Shown here: in pieces, positions 17,870-28,628 of the stretch
Position numbering within the stretch: position 1 is the first letter of the stretch
Layout of the letters: every line of letters starts with the position of its first letter
From: Hyphomicrobiales bacterium
GTDB lineage: Bacteria > Pseudomonadota > Alphaproteobacteria > Rhizobiales > Rhizobiaceae
DNA length: 64,000 bases
Assembly: GCA_900472485.1 (NCBI GenBank)
Contig: UCII01000008.1
Location: 62,001-126,000 of the forward strand
Direction of reading: 5' to 3'
Notes under the pieces: generated by a model
Told to the model about the DNA's origin: nothing
Databases searched by the model: none
What the model saw: only the letters and a program-made list of their open reading frames with translations
Position numbers and translations under genes: made by a program

Positions 17870-18307
17870 TTAGTCGGTCGTGCAGAAATGGCGCATGCCG
17901 TCAAAGCCGACATAGGTGCCGGTGCGGCCATCGAAGCTTCTGTAGCGGTCGTAGCAATAACGCATCCATGCGGATGACCAGGGACGCAGACCGTATGCCG
18001 GCGCTGGCGCATAATAGCTGACGTCGCGCTCGACATAGACGCGGCGCGGTGCTGGTCGATAGTAGTAGCCAGGAGGAGGCGCGTCGTAGCCTGGGTCGAC
18101 ATAAGCCGGGGCCGGTTCGACGTAGCGCGGCTGGCTGGCAATGGCGGAGCCGACGATTAGGCCAGTTGCAAGCCCGGCAGCACCCAGCGCCCAACCATCA
18201 CGGTTGTGATGGTGCCAATATTCGTCGGCGGACGCGGCGCTCATGGAAGTGATCGTCAATGCCGCCGCGACGGCGGACATGACGAGCGTTTTGCCGAGTA
18301 TGGTCAT
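17870..18307 (-). CDS. BA14K-like exported protein
   Basis: The 145-residue protein has a signal peptide (about 1-27, cleavage near ASA-DE), then a glycine-rich hydrophobic segment (WALGAAGLATGLIVGSAIA), a Pro/Tyr-rich linker, and a C-terminal BA14K-like domain (MRYCYDRYRSFDGRTGTY ... MRHFC). BA14K proteins are Rhizobiales envelope proteins; the Brucella one is immunoreactive and has lectin-like properties. Start chosen at 18307 after AGAGG. A perfect 9-bp hairpin with a CGAA loop (17810-17831) lies about 40 bases beyond the stop codon. Confidence 0.85.
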   Translation of the reverse strand: MTILGKTLVMSAVAAALTITSMSAASADEYWHHHNRDGWALGAAGLATGLIVGSAIASQPRYVEPAPAYVDPGYDAPPPGYYYRPAPRRVYVERDVSYYAPAPAYGLRPWSSAWMRYCYDRYRSFDGRTGTYVGFDGMRHFCTTD

Positions 18308-18401
18308 TGGCCTATCCTCTAACGGAAGCGGGACAAAAGTCATTCCCGCTCTTTCATGGGAGGCAAATTATACGTGGCAAACTGAATGCAGACTGAATGA
18401 C

Positions 18402-18423
18402 AAAACCCGGCATTGCTGCCGGG
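18402..18423 (-). terminator. Rho-independent terminator of cspA
   Basis: The arms CCCGGCA and TGCCGGG flank a four-base loop, with four consecutive T residues on the minus strand immediately after. It lies 33 bases past the cspA stop. Confidence 0.85.
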
Positions 18424-18455
18424 CCTCAACTCGAATTTGAAAGCCGTAAGGTGTC

Positions 18456-18671
18456 TTAGCCAGCAATCTGCAGATTGACGGCCTTCGGTCCTTTGCCGCG
18501 GCGATCCGGTTCCGTGTCGAAGCTTACCTTCTGGTTTTCCGACAATCCTGCCAGACCAGAAGCCTGAACTGCAGAAATGTGTACAAAGATGTCTGCGCCA
18601 CCCTTGTCCGGTTTGATGAAACCGAAGCCCTTATCGGTATTGAAAAACTTTACAGTGCCAGTCTCGGCCAT
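18456..18671 (-). CDS. cspA: CspA-family cold-shock protein
   Basis: The 71-residue protein is a single cold-shock OB fold with both RNA-binding motifs: KGFGFI (RNP1) near residues 14-19 and DIFVHIS (RNP2) near 27-33. The family binds single-stranded nucleic acid and melts mRNA structure. The gene has a long, relatively AT-rich upstream region of nearly 500 bases, which is usual for cspA-type genes with long 5' leaders, and a clear terminator. Which of the several rhizobial paralogues this is cannot be judged. Confidence 0.95.
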   Translation of the reverse strand: MAETGTVKFFNTDKGFGFIKPDKGGADIFVHISAVQASGLAGLSENQKVSFDTEPDRRGKGPKAVNLQIAG

Positions 18672-19168
18672 GCCTCAGGTCCTTTTCTCTCTGCCCACCA
18701 TCCACACGGGCAGCATTACTTTAGTTGCCCTTGCGGGCGCTTGCAGGCAGTTCTCGAAATTTGAAGGAAAAGGTCCCCGTAACTCGGCATGATCTCAATG
18801 CGATGTTTGCCACCCGCTTCTCGACCAGGCTGACCGGAATATTAGCGTTTCCGGCTCGCAATTCTATTAGGACTTCCCATGCTCTAAAAATGCCCGAACA
18901 CTATTGAGAGTGCTGTGTTTATGGGAAATTGGCAAGCAAAAGTTTTTTAACGTGGCGCAACCGGCACAATACCGTAACGCGAATATGTTAGGGCGATTCG
19001 CAAATTTTCCCACTTTGAAACAAGTTTCTAAGGGTTTTGCATCGCTCGCGATATAGTATTGGCGAAATTTCCCCAAATTCGCTGGTGTGAACGGCCATTT
19101 TCGAGCGCCCGAAAAATTTTGGCGAGGCATGCCGTCAAGCGGCTAAAAGCGCGCATTTTCGGCGTTTT
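18672..19168. other. AT-rich intergenic region, cspA promoter and leader
   Basis: This 497-base stretch lies upstream of cspA and downstream of the DMT transporter, both on the minus strand. It is less GC-rich than its surroundings between about 18880 and 19110. Frames in it (for example the 87-codon minus frame at 18867-19130) lack ribosome-binding sites and conserved features. I expect the cspA promoter and a long untranslated leader here, but could not fix a -10/-35 pair with confidence. Confidence 0.5.
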
Positions 19169-20059
19169 TTATGCCGTGGCGTCGCGTCGGCGAGTCAATT
19201 CCGGCACCAATTCCACGGCCAGCATCGCCGCAAACATCAAAGCGCAGCCGGCATAGCCGAGCGGGCCGATGGTCTCGCCGAGCAGCAAGGCGCCGAGCGA
19301 AGCCCCGAACAGCGCTTCCGAAGATAGGAAGATCGCCGCCTGCGGCGCGGTCGTATAACGCTGGCCAATGATCTGCAGCGCGAAAGCCAGGCCCGAGGAA
19401 AAGATGCCGACATAAAGGATCTCGCCGAGTGCGGCGCTTATATCGGCGATGCTGATTGGTTCGATGACGGCGGCAACCGCGAGAGCGAGAACGGCAGTGA
19501 CGGCAAATTGCACGGCGGAAATACCAAGCGGGCGTCCGGTTTCGTTGACGGCCGAGCCGGCAAGCGTGATTTGCGCAGCCCAGAAGAGCGCGCAGATTAC
19601 GGTCAGGAAATCGCCGACGGTAAGGCGCGAGAAGGAGCCGCCCGAGAGCAGGTAGATGCCGCAAAGCGCCATCAATGCCGCTGGCCAGATGACCCAATGC
19701 GGCGAGCGGCGCAGGAAGATAACAGCGATCAGCGGAACGAAGACCACATAAAGGCCGGTGATGAAGCTGGAATTCGTAACCGTCGTCGTCAGCAGGCCAA
19801 GCTGCTGCGTTGCCGCTCCGCCGAAAAGAGCGAGGCCGATCAACAAAAAGGAGAGCCAGTTGCGCGACGTCAGCGGCTTCGTGGCCTTTCTGTTTTCCAT
19901 CCACACGAAAGGCAGGACGACCATGGTGGCCACGGCAAATCTGAGGCCGATGAACCAGAACGGTCCGATCGCCTTCATCGCTGTCGATTGCGCAACGAAA
20001 CCGCCGCCCCAGATCGCGGCGGCAAGCAACAACAACAAATTCGCCTGTATGCGAGACAT
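19169..20059 (-). CDS. DMT/EamA-family transporter
   Basis: The 296 residues form ten hydrophobic segments in two EamA repeats. The first begins LLLLLAAAIWGGGFVAQS. The second contains FLTVICALFWAAQITLAGSAV and ends AAIFLSSEALFGASLGALLLGETIG, the conserved EamA pattern near TM9. Proteins of this family export amino acids, metabolites or drugs; the substrate is unknown. The gene precedes the cspA region on the same strand and is 97 bases from the sugar dehydrogenase pseudogene upstream. Confidence 0.92.
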   Translation of the reverse strand: MSRIQANLLLLLAAAIWGGGFVAQSTAMKAIGPFWFIGLRFAVATMVVLPFVWMENRKATKPLTSRNWLSFLLIGLALFGGAATQQLGLLTTTVTNSSFITGLYVVFVPLIAVIFLRRSPHWVIWPAALMALCGIYLLSGGSFSRLTVGDFLTVICALFWAAQITLAGSAVNETGRPLGISAVQFAVTAVLALAVAAVIEPISIADISAALGEILYVGIFSSGLAFALQIIGQRYTTAPQAAIFLSSEALFGASLGALLLGETIGPLGYAGCALMFAAMLAVELVPELTRRRDATA

Positions 20060-20156
20060 CTGTATCCTGCGGGAAGGGGAGGAAGAATGAGGCGATCGTT
20101 AGCAGCTGCTTTTGCTCGCGGCAAGGCCGAAAGCTGCCCGGAGCGGAGCGCTGAGC

Positions 20157-21304
20157 CTAGCTCGCGGCTCTCGAAATCCTCAGAAGCGCACCGTTGTCTT
20201 CATCGGTCGTGACCAGCAGCGCGCCATCTGGCGCGACCGTAATATCACGTAAGCGCCCGAATTCGCCGTCAAACATACGTTCCTGTTCGGTGATCTTGCC
20301 TTTTCCATCCTGGCTCAACCGTGAGAGCAGCTCGAACTTCAGTGCCGTGACGAGGAAATCGCCGTTCCATTCAGGAAACATTTTGCCGTGGTAGACGACA
20401 ATGGCGCCCGGGGCGATCGATGGATCCCAATAGAAACGGGGCTGCTCCATACCGGGCTTTGCCGTGCCGATGCCGATCTTCGTGCCGTTGTAATTGACGC
20501 CGTAGGAAATAACTGGCCAACCATAGTTCTTGCCAGCTTCGGGCGTGTTGATCTCATCGCCGCCTCGGGCGCCGTGCTCTGCAGTGTAGAGCCTGTTCGT
20601 CTGGCTGTCGAAAGTGATGCCCTGTGGGTTGCGATGGCCCTTCGACCAGATTTCCGGCAGAGCGCTTTTGCCGTCCGTGAACGGATTGTCGGCGGGAATG
20701 CTGCCATCGGCTTCGATATGGATAATGGAGCCGGCATCGTCCTGAAAATCCTGGGCGCGGTCTGTTGACCACGGTCGCCGAGGCTGACGAAGAGGCTGCC
20801 GTCGCGGGCAATCGCGATGCGTGAACCATACTGGATATTGCCGCGCGAGAGCTTGTTCATCAGGAAGATGCGCTTCACATCGGTCAACCGAGTTTCGTCC
20901 GGCGATAGTCTGGCACGAAAGATAGCCGTGCCGTTTCCGCCATCGCCTGCCACCGAGGCGGTGAAATAGAGGGTGCGGTTGCTCGGGAATTTCGGATCAA
21001 GGGCGACATCGAGCAGGCCACCCTGGCCGCGTGCATAGACCTCTGGCACGCCGGAAATCGGGGCCAAGGCCTTCCCATCGCGGACAAGACGCATGCGGCC
21101 GGGCCGCTCTGTCACGAGGTAAGCACCATCCGGCAACACTTCCACCGCCCAGGGGTGTTCGAGCCCGGTCGCTACCGTCTCGACCTCGACATCAACCTTT
21201 TGCGTTTTGACGGTCCGCGCCGGTTCGGCAAGGGCCGACGTTGCCGTCAGCAGAGCGCAGATCATCAAGGCGATCGAAAATCCTCTTCTGCTTGCAGCCC
21301 ACAT
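20157..21304 (-). pseudogene. PQQ-dependent aldose sugar dehydrogenase (YliI/Asd-like), frameshifted
   Basis: The first frame gives a signal peptide (cleavage near ALA-EP) and a good beta-propeller start (VATGLEHPWAVEVLPDGAYL, GQGGLLDVALDP, LSRGNIQYGSRIAI). After SLGDRGQQT the homology jumps to another frame, which reads DRAQDFQDDAGSIIHIEAD and continues through ITFDSQTNRLYTAEHG to the end at LLRISRAAS. I checked that this second frame is open to the stop. One base appears to be missing near 20762-20764. The intact protein would oxidise aldose sugars in the periplasm. Either a real inactivating deletion or a sequencing error explains it; the heptamer there is not a typical slippery site. Confidence 0.85.
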
Positions 21305-23027
<1,723 letters not shown>

Positions 23028-23052
23028 GCGGCCAGCGATAGCTTACATGGAA

Positions 23053-23077
23053 GCCCGCCAGAAATGGCGGGCTTTTT
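23053..23077 (+). terminator. Rho-independent terminator of aatA
   Basis: The arms GCCCGCC (23053-23059) and GGCGGGC (23066-23072) enclose a six-base loop and are followed by TTTTT. This is one of the clearest terminators in the window. Confidence 0.92.
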
Positions 23078-23168
23078 CGTATTCAGGCTGACGGTTTCGG
23101 CTTCATCAACTGATTCAAGCGCTTCGCAATTTGAATCCGCCTGGCGGCGCAAGTCCTTGAAATCGGAA

Positions 23169-24296
23169 TTAAAGACCGAGCGCCGTCAGCATGATGAAAG
23201 TCGCGAAGAGAATGAAATGGGTCATGCCCTCGATGGCGTTAGTTTCGCCGTCGTTGAGGTTGATGGCGGCGACGATCAGCGTGATCATCACCATGACCGT
23301 CTGCACCGGCGACATGGCCATGATGAAGGGCTGGCCGGTATACAGCGCGATCGCCTCCATGACTGGCACCGTCAGGATGACTGTCGAGAGCGAAGCGCCA
23401 AGGGCGATGTTGACCGTCGCCTGCATGCGGTTTCTGAGGGCTGCGCGCAGCGCCGTCAGAATTTCCGGCGCGGCCGAGATGGCGGCAACGACGATCGCGG
23501 CTATGGCGGGCGGAGCGCCAGTGCCATTGAGGCCAGTATTCATGAAGGCCGACATGAACTCGGCGAGCGTACCGATCAGGACGACGCCGATCAGGATCGT
23601 GACGATCGAAGTCGCCGTGGAGTCCTCTTCATGATGCTCTTCAGCCTCGGTAGCTGCGATCTTCTTCTCCGTGCGTGGATAGCTGTAGCTGAAGAAATAG
23701 CTGTGCTTGCCCACCTGCATGCGAAGGAATAGCGCGTAGAGCGCGATCATCGCGACGATGGTGAAGGCGGAATAATAATGCCATTTTGCATCGGGGATGA
23801 ACTCCGGCACGATCATCGAAATGCCCATGGCAGTCAGGATCATCACGCCATAGGTCCGGCTGGAATCGTCATTATAGGGCTGTTCGCCGTGTTTCAGGCC
23901 GCCGAGAAGGGCGGCTAGGCCGAGGATGCCGTTGATATCGAGCATGACGGCGGCATAGATCGTGTCGCGCACCAGCGTCGGCGAGCTCTCGCCGCTCATC
24001 ATGATGGCGAGGATGATGACCTCGACGGCAACGGCCGAAAGAGTGAGGATCATCGTGCCGTAGGGGTCGCCGACCTTGACGGCGAGCGTCTCGGCATGAT
24101 GGGCGACGCGCATGGAGGCCAGTACGATCGTCGCGATCAATGCCGCGGCTGCGATCATTGATGCGCCCTGGCCCATTTCCAGAATGGAATGTTCGCCGAC
24201 ATAGGCGCCAACGGCAATTATCAATGCTACCAGCAGGTTTCTTTCCTGCTTAAACCACTTCGCTAAGATCACTTTCCCACCTTTGCGCCGATTCAC
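23169..24296 (-). CDS. chaA: Calcium/proton antiporter, ChaA type
   Basis: About eleven hydrophobic segments over 375 residues carry two CaCA repeats. The first contains GESSPTLVRDTIYAAVMLD and NGILGLAALLGGLKHGEQ; the second contains AAPEILTALRAALRNRMQA and NIALGASLSTVILTVPV. An acidic linker (TEAEEHHEEDS) lies between them. ChaA exchanges calcium or sodium for protons across the inner membrane. The frame opens at 24296, but a GTG at 24272 after AAGGTGG would remove an arginine/lysine-rich start and is an equally good choice. Confidence 0.92.
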   Translation of the reverse strand: MNRRKGGKVILAKWFKQERNLLVALIIAVGAYVGEHSILEMGQGASMIAAAALIATIVLASMRVAHHAETLAVKVGDPYGTMILTLSAVAVEVIILAIMMSGESSPTLVRDTIYAAVMLDINGILGLAALLGGLKHGEQPYNDDSSRTYGVMILTAMGISMIVPEFIPDAKWHYYSAFTIVAMIALYALFLRMQVGKHSYFFSYSYPRTEKKIAATEAEEHHEEDSTATSIVTILIGVVLIGTLAEFMSAFMNTGLNGTGAPPAIAAIVVAAISAAPEILTALRAALRNRMQATVNIALGASLSTVILTVPVMEAIALYTGQPFIMAMSPVQTVMVMITLIVAAINLNDGETNAIEGMTHFILFATFIMLTALGL

Positions 24297-24500
24297 GGTT
24301 GCACTCTAAAGCAAGGAGTTCGCACATCAAGCTTGCAGGGAAGAGGGCGAAATTTGCAGTTAACGCGGTTTAATGGAATACTGCGCGAATAGGTCTGCCC
24401 AACCACAATGCAGCGGCATCCTCGAAACCGTCTCAGATGCACGCGATTCTGCCGGCAACGTCCGGTTTGAAGGTCTTGGCAGATGAGAAGGAGGGTCTGA

Positions 24501-24782
24501 ATGGTCAAGGTCGTTTACGAAATCGTGCCGCATGACGGTGGATGGGCTTATCGCTTCCGTGACGTTTATTCGGAAGCGTTTCCAACACATTCCGAGGCCG
24601 TGGAGGCCGCCAGGATCGTGGCGGCGGAACAGCAAATCGGAGGAGATTCAGCCGAAATCAGCTGGCAGGACGAGAGCGGCAAGTGGCATGAGGAATATGC
24701 CGACGGCGGTGACCGCCCGGAAACGGAAGTTATCGACGGCCAGATGCATTTTCCGCCGGTCGATACTGCCCCTGGCGCCTAG
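24501..24782 (+). CDS. DUF2188 domain-containing protein
   Basis: The 93-residue protein has the DUF2188 pattern: an opening beta hairpin (YEIVPHDGGWAYRF), then PTHSEAVEAARIVAAEQQ, a helix typical of the family, and a beta strand with WHEEY. AAGGAGG lies just upstream of the ATG. DUF2188 proteins are small, cytoplasmic and uncharacterised. Its stop overlaps the end of the convergent GrpB-family gene by four bases. Confidence 0.88.
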   Translation: MVKVVYEIVPHDGGWAYRFRDVYSEAFPTHSEAVEAARIVAAEQQIGGDSAEISWQDESGKWHEEYADGGDRPETEVIDGQMHFPPVDTAPGA

Positions 24783-25294
24783 ATCTGCCGCTGACCGGCT
24801 GCCTTCTCGATAATCGCGTCGACGAAGTGACGTTTCTCGGCGGTGTAGCGATCGCCATCATGTCGATGCATTTCGGCGAGCTCCAATTTCAGCGTGGCGT
24901 AGGCTGCCGCTTCTGCAGGATGTGCCCGAAGATAATCGCGAAAGATCACCCTGCGCTCATGGGTCCGGTTGTTCGGCGGGCAGAGATAAATTCGTTCCGG
25001 CGGTCTGCCGTCGCGTCGCATGAAGGCCCAAACATCATCATCATAGCGATTGCCGCGGGGTTCGTAATTTTGCTTGAGAAGAATCTGCGTTGCAGCAGGC
25101 ACGTCGGCTGCGCCGCGCAGGATGACGTCGATGTCGATGAGCGGTTTTGCTGCGATTCCGGGAATGGATGTGCTTCCGATATGTTCGATCGTCATGACAC
25201 GGGGCGCCAGCAATCGTTCGAGCTTTTCGCGGATGCGCTCGAAATCCCCTGGCCATCGCGGGTCGTATGGCACCAGTTCCACCGCCGTGCCCAT
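24779..25294 (-). CDS. GrpB/UPF0157 family protein
   Basis: The 171 residues match the GrpB family, which has a nucleotidyltransferase-like fold. Typical segments are VPYDPRWPGDFERI, IEHIGSTSIPGIAAKPLIDIDV and later FRDYLRAHPAEAAAYATLK. The S-T-S-I-P-G and D-I-D-V motifs correspond to the nucleotidyltransferase active-site positions, but no activity is established. I start at ATG 25294, five bases past the upstream LysR stop (TGACCATG). A TTG at 25300 is possible. It is probably coupled to the LysR gene. Confidence 0.88.
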   Translation of the reverse strand: MGTAVELVPYDPRWPGDFERIREKLERLLAPRVMTIEHIGSTSIPGIAAKPLIDIDVILRGAADVPAATQILLKQNYEPRGNRYDDDVWAFMRRDGRPPERIYLCPPNNRTHERRVIFRDYLRAHPAEAAAYATLKLELAEMHRHDGDRYTAEKRHFVDAIIEKAAGQRQI

Positions 25295-25296
25295 GG

Positions 25297-26211
25297 TCAA
25301 GATCCGTTCTCCACGTTGTTTTCCTTGATGTAATCGAGCAAACCCATCACCAGGGCATCGAATGTCACCCGGCAGCGTGGTGATGTCTTCAGATTTTCAT
25401 GCATGACGATCCAGGTGTCGATCTCGACCTCGATCTCCGGCAACAGCTGGACGAGGGCTGGGTCGCGGCCTGCCAGGGGAATTTGAAGGAAGCCGATGCC
25501 GATGCCGGCGCGCAGGGCGTTATGCAGAGCAATGCTGTGATCGGAGCGAAAGCTGAAAGAGACGCCTTCGAGCATCGGATAACGCTTCGTCATCATGCGT
25601 ATATAGGCCGTCTGGCGATCGAAGCCGATGAGTTTGTACCGACGCAGTTCCTCTAGAGTTTCGGGCTTGCCATACCGCTCGATATAGCTGCGATGGGCGA
25701 AGAGGCCGAGTGAGATGATGCCGATATGTCGGGCAAGCAGTGCTTCTTGCGCCGGCGCGACCATGCGTACGGCAATATCGGCCTCGCGCTGCAGCAGATC
25801 TTCCACCGTATCGGAGGCTGAAAGCTCCACGATCAGATCGGGATAGCTTGCCTGCAACCCGGCAAGGATCGGTGGCAGCACTTCGGCGCCGATGACCTCG
25901 CTCGCGCTGATGCGCACCGTGCCGCTGACCTTATCCTTCGAGCCGGAGGCTGCGCGCAGCAGAGCCGCGGTCGTGCTCGCTAAAGTCTCGGCATAAGGTT
26001 TCAGAACGAGGGCAGTATCGGTGGGTAGCAGCCCCTGTTGCGAACGCGTGAACAGCTCCGCGCCGACCGATTGCTCCAAGGCAAGGATGTGACGGCCGAC
26101 CGTCGGCTGTGTCAGGCCGAGTTCGCGCGCAGCAGCTGAGAGTGAGCCGTGCTCCAGCACGGCAAGAAAGGTGCGATAGAAATCCCAGCTTGGCTCAGCG
26201 ACTCGAGTCAT
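25297..26211 (-). CDS. LysR-family regulator
   Basis: The 304-residue protein has an N-terminal winged helix-turn-helix (FYRTFLAVLEHGSLSAAARELGLTQPTVGRHI) and a LysR substrate-binding domain. I start at ATG 26211; the longer frame adds residues unlike the family. The gene is divergent from the NAD(P)-binding epimerase-like gene across 92 bases, the usual arrangement for a LysR regulator and its target. The shared promoter region has no inverted repeat that I can name securely. Effector unknown. Confidence 0.92.
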   Translation of the reverse strand: MTRVAEPSWDFYRTFLAVLEHGSLSAAARELGLTQPTVGRHILALEQSVGAELFTRSQQGLLPTDTALVLKPYAETLASTTAALLRAASGSKDKVSGTVRISASEVIGAEVLPPILAGLQASYPDLIVELSASDTVEDLLQREADIAVRMVAPAQEALLARHIGIISLGLFAHRSYIERYGKPETLEELRRYKLIGFDRQTAYIRMMTKRYPMLEGVSFSFRSDHSIALHNALRAGIGIGFLQIPLAGRDPALVQLLPEIEVEIDTWIVMHENLKTSPRCRVTFDALVMGLLDYIKENNVENGS

Positions 26212-26303
26212 ACATTTATGTATATCATCTGCAGATTTTTCGGCAATTTCGTTTATCATCGATCCCAAGCATAGTCAGGCCATCGAAACCGATGGAGATG
26301 ACG

Positions 26304-27281
26304 ATGAGCAACAATAAGGAAAGCACGAAGACGGCCCTGATACTCGGCGCGACCGGCGGCATCGGCGGTGCCGTCGCGGAAGGGCTTGCCCTTCGCGGCT
26401 GGCGCATCCGGGCGCTGAACCGCAATGCGGCCGAGGCGGCTCGTCGCCAGCCGGAATTCGACTGGTTCCAGGGCGATGCCATGCAGGCGGATGATGTTCT
26501 GAAGGCGGCGCAAGGCGCGGATGTCATCGTGCATGCTGTCAACCCGCCCGGCTACCGCAATTGGGGCAAGGTCGTCCTGCCGATGCTCGACAATACCATT
26601 GCCGCCGCCAAGGCGGTCGGTGCACGGATCGTGCTGCCAGGTACGGTCTATAATTTCGGTCCCGATGTTTTCCCGATTGTCACGGAAGACAGCGCCCAAC
26701 GGCCGAAGACCCGCAAGGGGGCCATCCGCGTGCAGATGGAGCGACGTCTGAAGGCTGCGGCGGAGCAGGGCGATACCCCTGTCATCATCGTTCGCGCCGG
26801 CGATTTCTTCGGGGGTGCGCGCGCCAACAGCTGGTTTTCTCAAGCCATGGTGACGCCAGGTAAACTGATCACTTCGATGACCTATCCGGGCAAACGCGGC
26901 GTCGGCCATCAATGGGCCTATCTGCCCGATGTTGCTGAAACCATGATCCGGCTGATCGAGAAAGGCGACCAGCTGCCGGCCTTCGCCGCCTATCATATGC
27001 GCGGTCATTGGGATGGAGACGGCAGGCAGATGATCGAAGCCGTCCACCGCGTCCTCGGGCACAAGGTGAAGGTGAAGTCGTTTCCCTGGTGGGTGGTGCC
27101 GCTGGCTGCCCCCTTCGTGACATTGATGCGGGAGCTGCGCGAAATGAGCTATCTCTGGGACGTGCCGCTGCAAATGCGGAACGACAGGCTGGTGTCCGTG
27201 CTCGGCGAAGAGCCGCATACGCCGATCGATGAGGCGGTAAGGGCAAGCCTTGTATCGATCGGTTGCCTGCAAACTGCGTGA
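26304..27281 (+). CDS. NAD(P)-binding epimerase/NmrA-like protein
   Basis: The 325 residues have a Rossmann motif, ILGATGGIGGAVAEGLALRG, near the N-terminus, followed by a second strand ending in an Asn/Arg-rich segment (ALNRNAAEAARR) and DWFQGDAMQADDV. This is the extended-SDR/NAD-dependent epimerase group, with no full catalytic YxxxK triad obvious. I chose ATG 26304 because GGAG lies at 26294-26297. Two upstream in-frame ATGs overlap that site. The adjacent LysR gene is the likely regulator. Substrate unknown. Confidence 0.88.
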   Translation: MSNNKESTKTALILGATGGIGGAVAEGLALRGWRIRALNRNAAEAARRQPEFDWFQGDAMQADDVLKAAQGADVIVHAVNPPGYRNWGKVVLPMLDNTIAAAKAVGARIVLPGTVYNFGPDVFPIVTEDSAQRPKTRKGAIRVQMERRLKAAAEQGDTPVIIVRAGDFFGGARANSWFSQAMVTPGKLITSMTYPGKRGVGHQWAYLPDVAETMIRLIEKGDQLPAFAAYHMRGHWDGDGRQMIEAVHRVLGHKVKVKSFPWWVVPLAAPFVTLMRELREMSYLWDVPLQMRNDRLVSVLGEEPHTPIDEAVRASLVSIGCLQTA

Positions 27282-27316
27282 ATGGCTCGTTTCACCTGTT
27301 TCAGAAGCCGATAGGG

Positions 27317-27350
27317 AGAGCCCCCGCAACATGGGTTGCGAGGGCTCTTT
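27317..27350. terminator. Bidirectional terminator between epimerase-like and OYE genes
   Basis: Near-perfect 14-base arms (AGAGCCCCCGCAAC and GTTGCGAGGGCTCT, one mismatch) close on a four-base loop, with TTT on the plus strand after the stem. It lies between two convergent genes. Confidence 0.85.
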
Positions 27351-27382
27351 GGCGAAAGCGCAATCTGGCTGGGAAGCCCTAA

Positions 27383-28495
27383 TCAGGCTGCTTCTTCGAG
27401 CGTCGGGTAGTCGGCGTAGCCCTTGGCGCCGCCGCCATAGAGCGTTGCCTGGTCCCACGTTGCTAGCGGTGCGTTTTCCTTCAGACGACGGACGAGATCT
27501 GGGTTCGAAATGAACGGCTTTCCGAAGGCAACGACATCGGCCTTGCCGCTATCGACGGCTTCGATCGCCATTTCGCGGGTATAGGCATTGTTGAGCATCC
27601 AGCCTGCCTTACCGCCTGCAGCCTTATAGGCCGCATGGAGAGCGTCGTAGTCGAAGGGCAGGAAGTCGCGCTTGCCGCCGGTCTGGCCTTCGACGATATG
27701 GATATAAGCAAGGCCGTATTTCGCCAGGCCTTCGACGACCTGGGTGAAGAGCTGCTGCGGAGCCGGGTCGCTGGCATCGCCAGACGGCGTGACGGGCGAA
27801 ATGCGGATCGCGGTGCGGCCCGCGCCCACTTCCTTTGTGACGGCATCGACCACTTCGAACAGAAAGCGGGTGCGGTTCTCGATCGAGCCGCCATACTGGT
27901 CTGTACGGTCATTGATATCGCCGCGCAGGAACTGGTCGATCAGATAGCCGTTGGCGCCATGGATCTCGACGCCATCGAAACCGGCATCGATCGCAGCGCG
28001 GGCGGCCTTGCGGTAATCCTCGATGATACCCGGGATTTCCGAGGTTTCGAGCGCACGCGGCTCCGAGACGTCGGTAAAGCCGCCGGTGCCGTCGCCGTTG
28101 ACCAGATAGGTCTTCGAATTTTCAGCGCGCCTGGAGGTCGACGAGACTGGCTTGCCGCCATTCGGCTGCAAGGTGGTATGGGAGATGCGGCCGACATGCC
28201 ACATCTGCACGACGATCTTGCCGCCATTGGCGTGCACGGCGTCCGTCACCTTCTTCCAGCCATCGAGCGCTTCCTTGCTGTAGAGGCCGGGAACGTTGGC
28301 ATAGCCCTGGCCCTGATGGGTGATTGCCGTTGCCTCGGTGATGATCAGGCCCGCGGTCGCGCGTTGGGCATAATATTTGACGTTCAGTTCATTCGGCACG
28401 GCGTTCGGCGAACGGTTGCGCGTCAGGGGTGCCATGACGATGCGGTTGGCGATGGAAATATCGCCGAGCTTCGTCGGTTCGAATAATTTGGTCAT
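27383..28495 (-). CDS. Old Yellow Enzyme family alkene reductase (NemA-like)
   Basis: The 370-residue flavoenzyme has the OYE barrel signatures: APLTRNRSPNAVPNELNVKYY near residues 21-41, QMWHVGRISH, the FMN and substrate segment DGVEIHGANGYLIDQFLR, then NDRTDQYGGSIENRTRFL. OYE enzymes reduce alpha,beta-unsaturated carbonyls, maleimides and nitro compounds with NAD(P)H and FMN. Start at 28495 after AAGGA; the 70 residues upstream in the longer frame are not OYE. It lies downstream of an arsR gene and a micro-ORF on the same strand, suggesting electrophile-inducible control. Confidence 0.95.
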   Translation of the reverse strand: MTKLFEPTKLGDISIANRIVMAPLTRNRSPNAVPNELNVKYYAQRATAGLIITEATAITHQGQGYANVPGLYSKEALDGWKKVTDAVHANGGKIVVQMWHVGRISHTTLQPNGGKPVSSTSRRAENSKTYLVNGDGTGGFTDVSEPRALETSEIPGIIEDYRKAARAAIDAGFDGVEIHGANGYLIDQFLRGDINDRTDQYGGSIENRTRFLFEVVDAVTKEVGAGRTAIRISPVTPSGDASDPAPQQLFTQVVEGLAKYGLAYIHIVEGQTGGKRDFLPFDYDALHAAYKAAGGKAGWMLNNAYTREMAIEAVDSGKADVVAFGKPFISNPDLVRRLKENAPLATWDQATLYGGGAKGYADYPTLEEAA

Positions 28496-28542
28496 GGGGT
28501 AGTCCTTTCTATGAGGGAGAGAAGAAAGAGAGGAGGAGGGGA

Positions 28543-28626
28543 TCAGGAAGAGGTAGGTGCCTCTTCTTTTTCGGTCGCGCCGGTAGCGAAGGAATTGAGC
28601 GCGAGCAGGAGGAGCACAAGACGCAT
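28543..28626 (-). CDS. Possible 27-residue leader-like peptide
   Basis: An ATG two bases after the arsR TGA opens a frame that encodes a basic start, a strongly hydrophobic core (LVLLLLALNSFA), then TGATEKEEAPTSS and a TGA. It looks like a tiny exported peptide or the remains of a signal peptide. It is directly coupled to arsR and lies 47 bases before the OYE start. It is too short for routine gene calling. Real translation is uncertain. Confidence 0.35.
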   Translation of the reverse strand: MRLVLLLLALNSFATGATEKEEAPTSS

Positions 28627-28628
28627 CT

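Noticed and set aside
18867-19130. 87-codon minus-strand frame in the cspA upstream region
   Set aside because: No start signal, no homology that I recognise, and in a region expected to be cspA leader.
20740-20790. Programmed ribosomal frameshift in the sugar dehydrogenase
   Set aside because: The shift site is not a slippery heptamer and no stimulatory structure is evident; a deletion or sequencing error is simpler.
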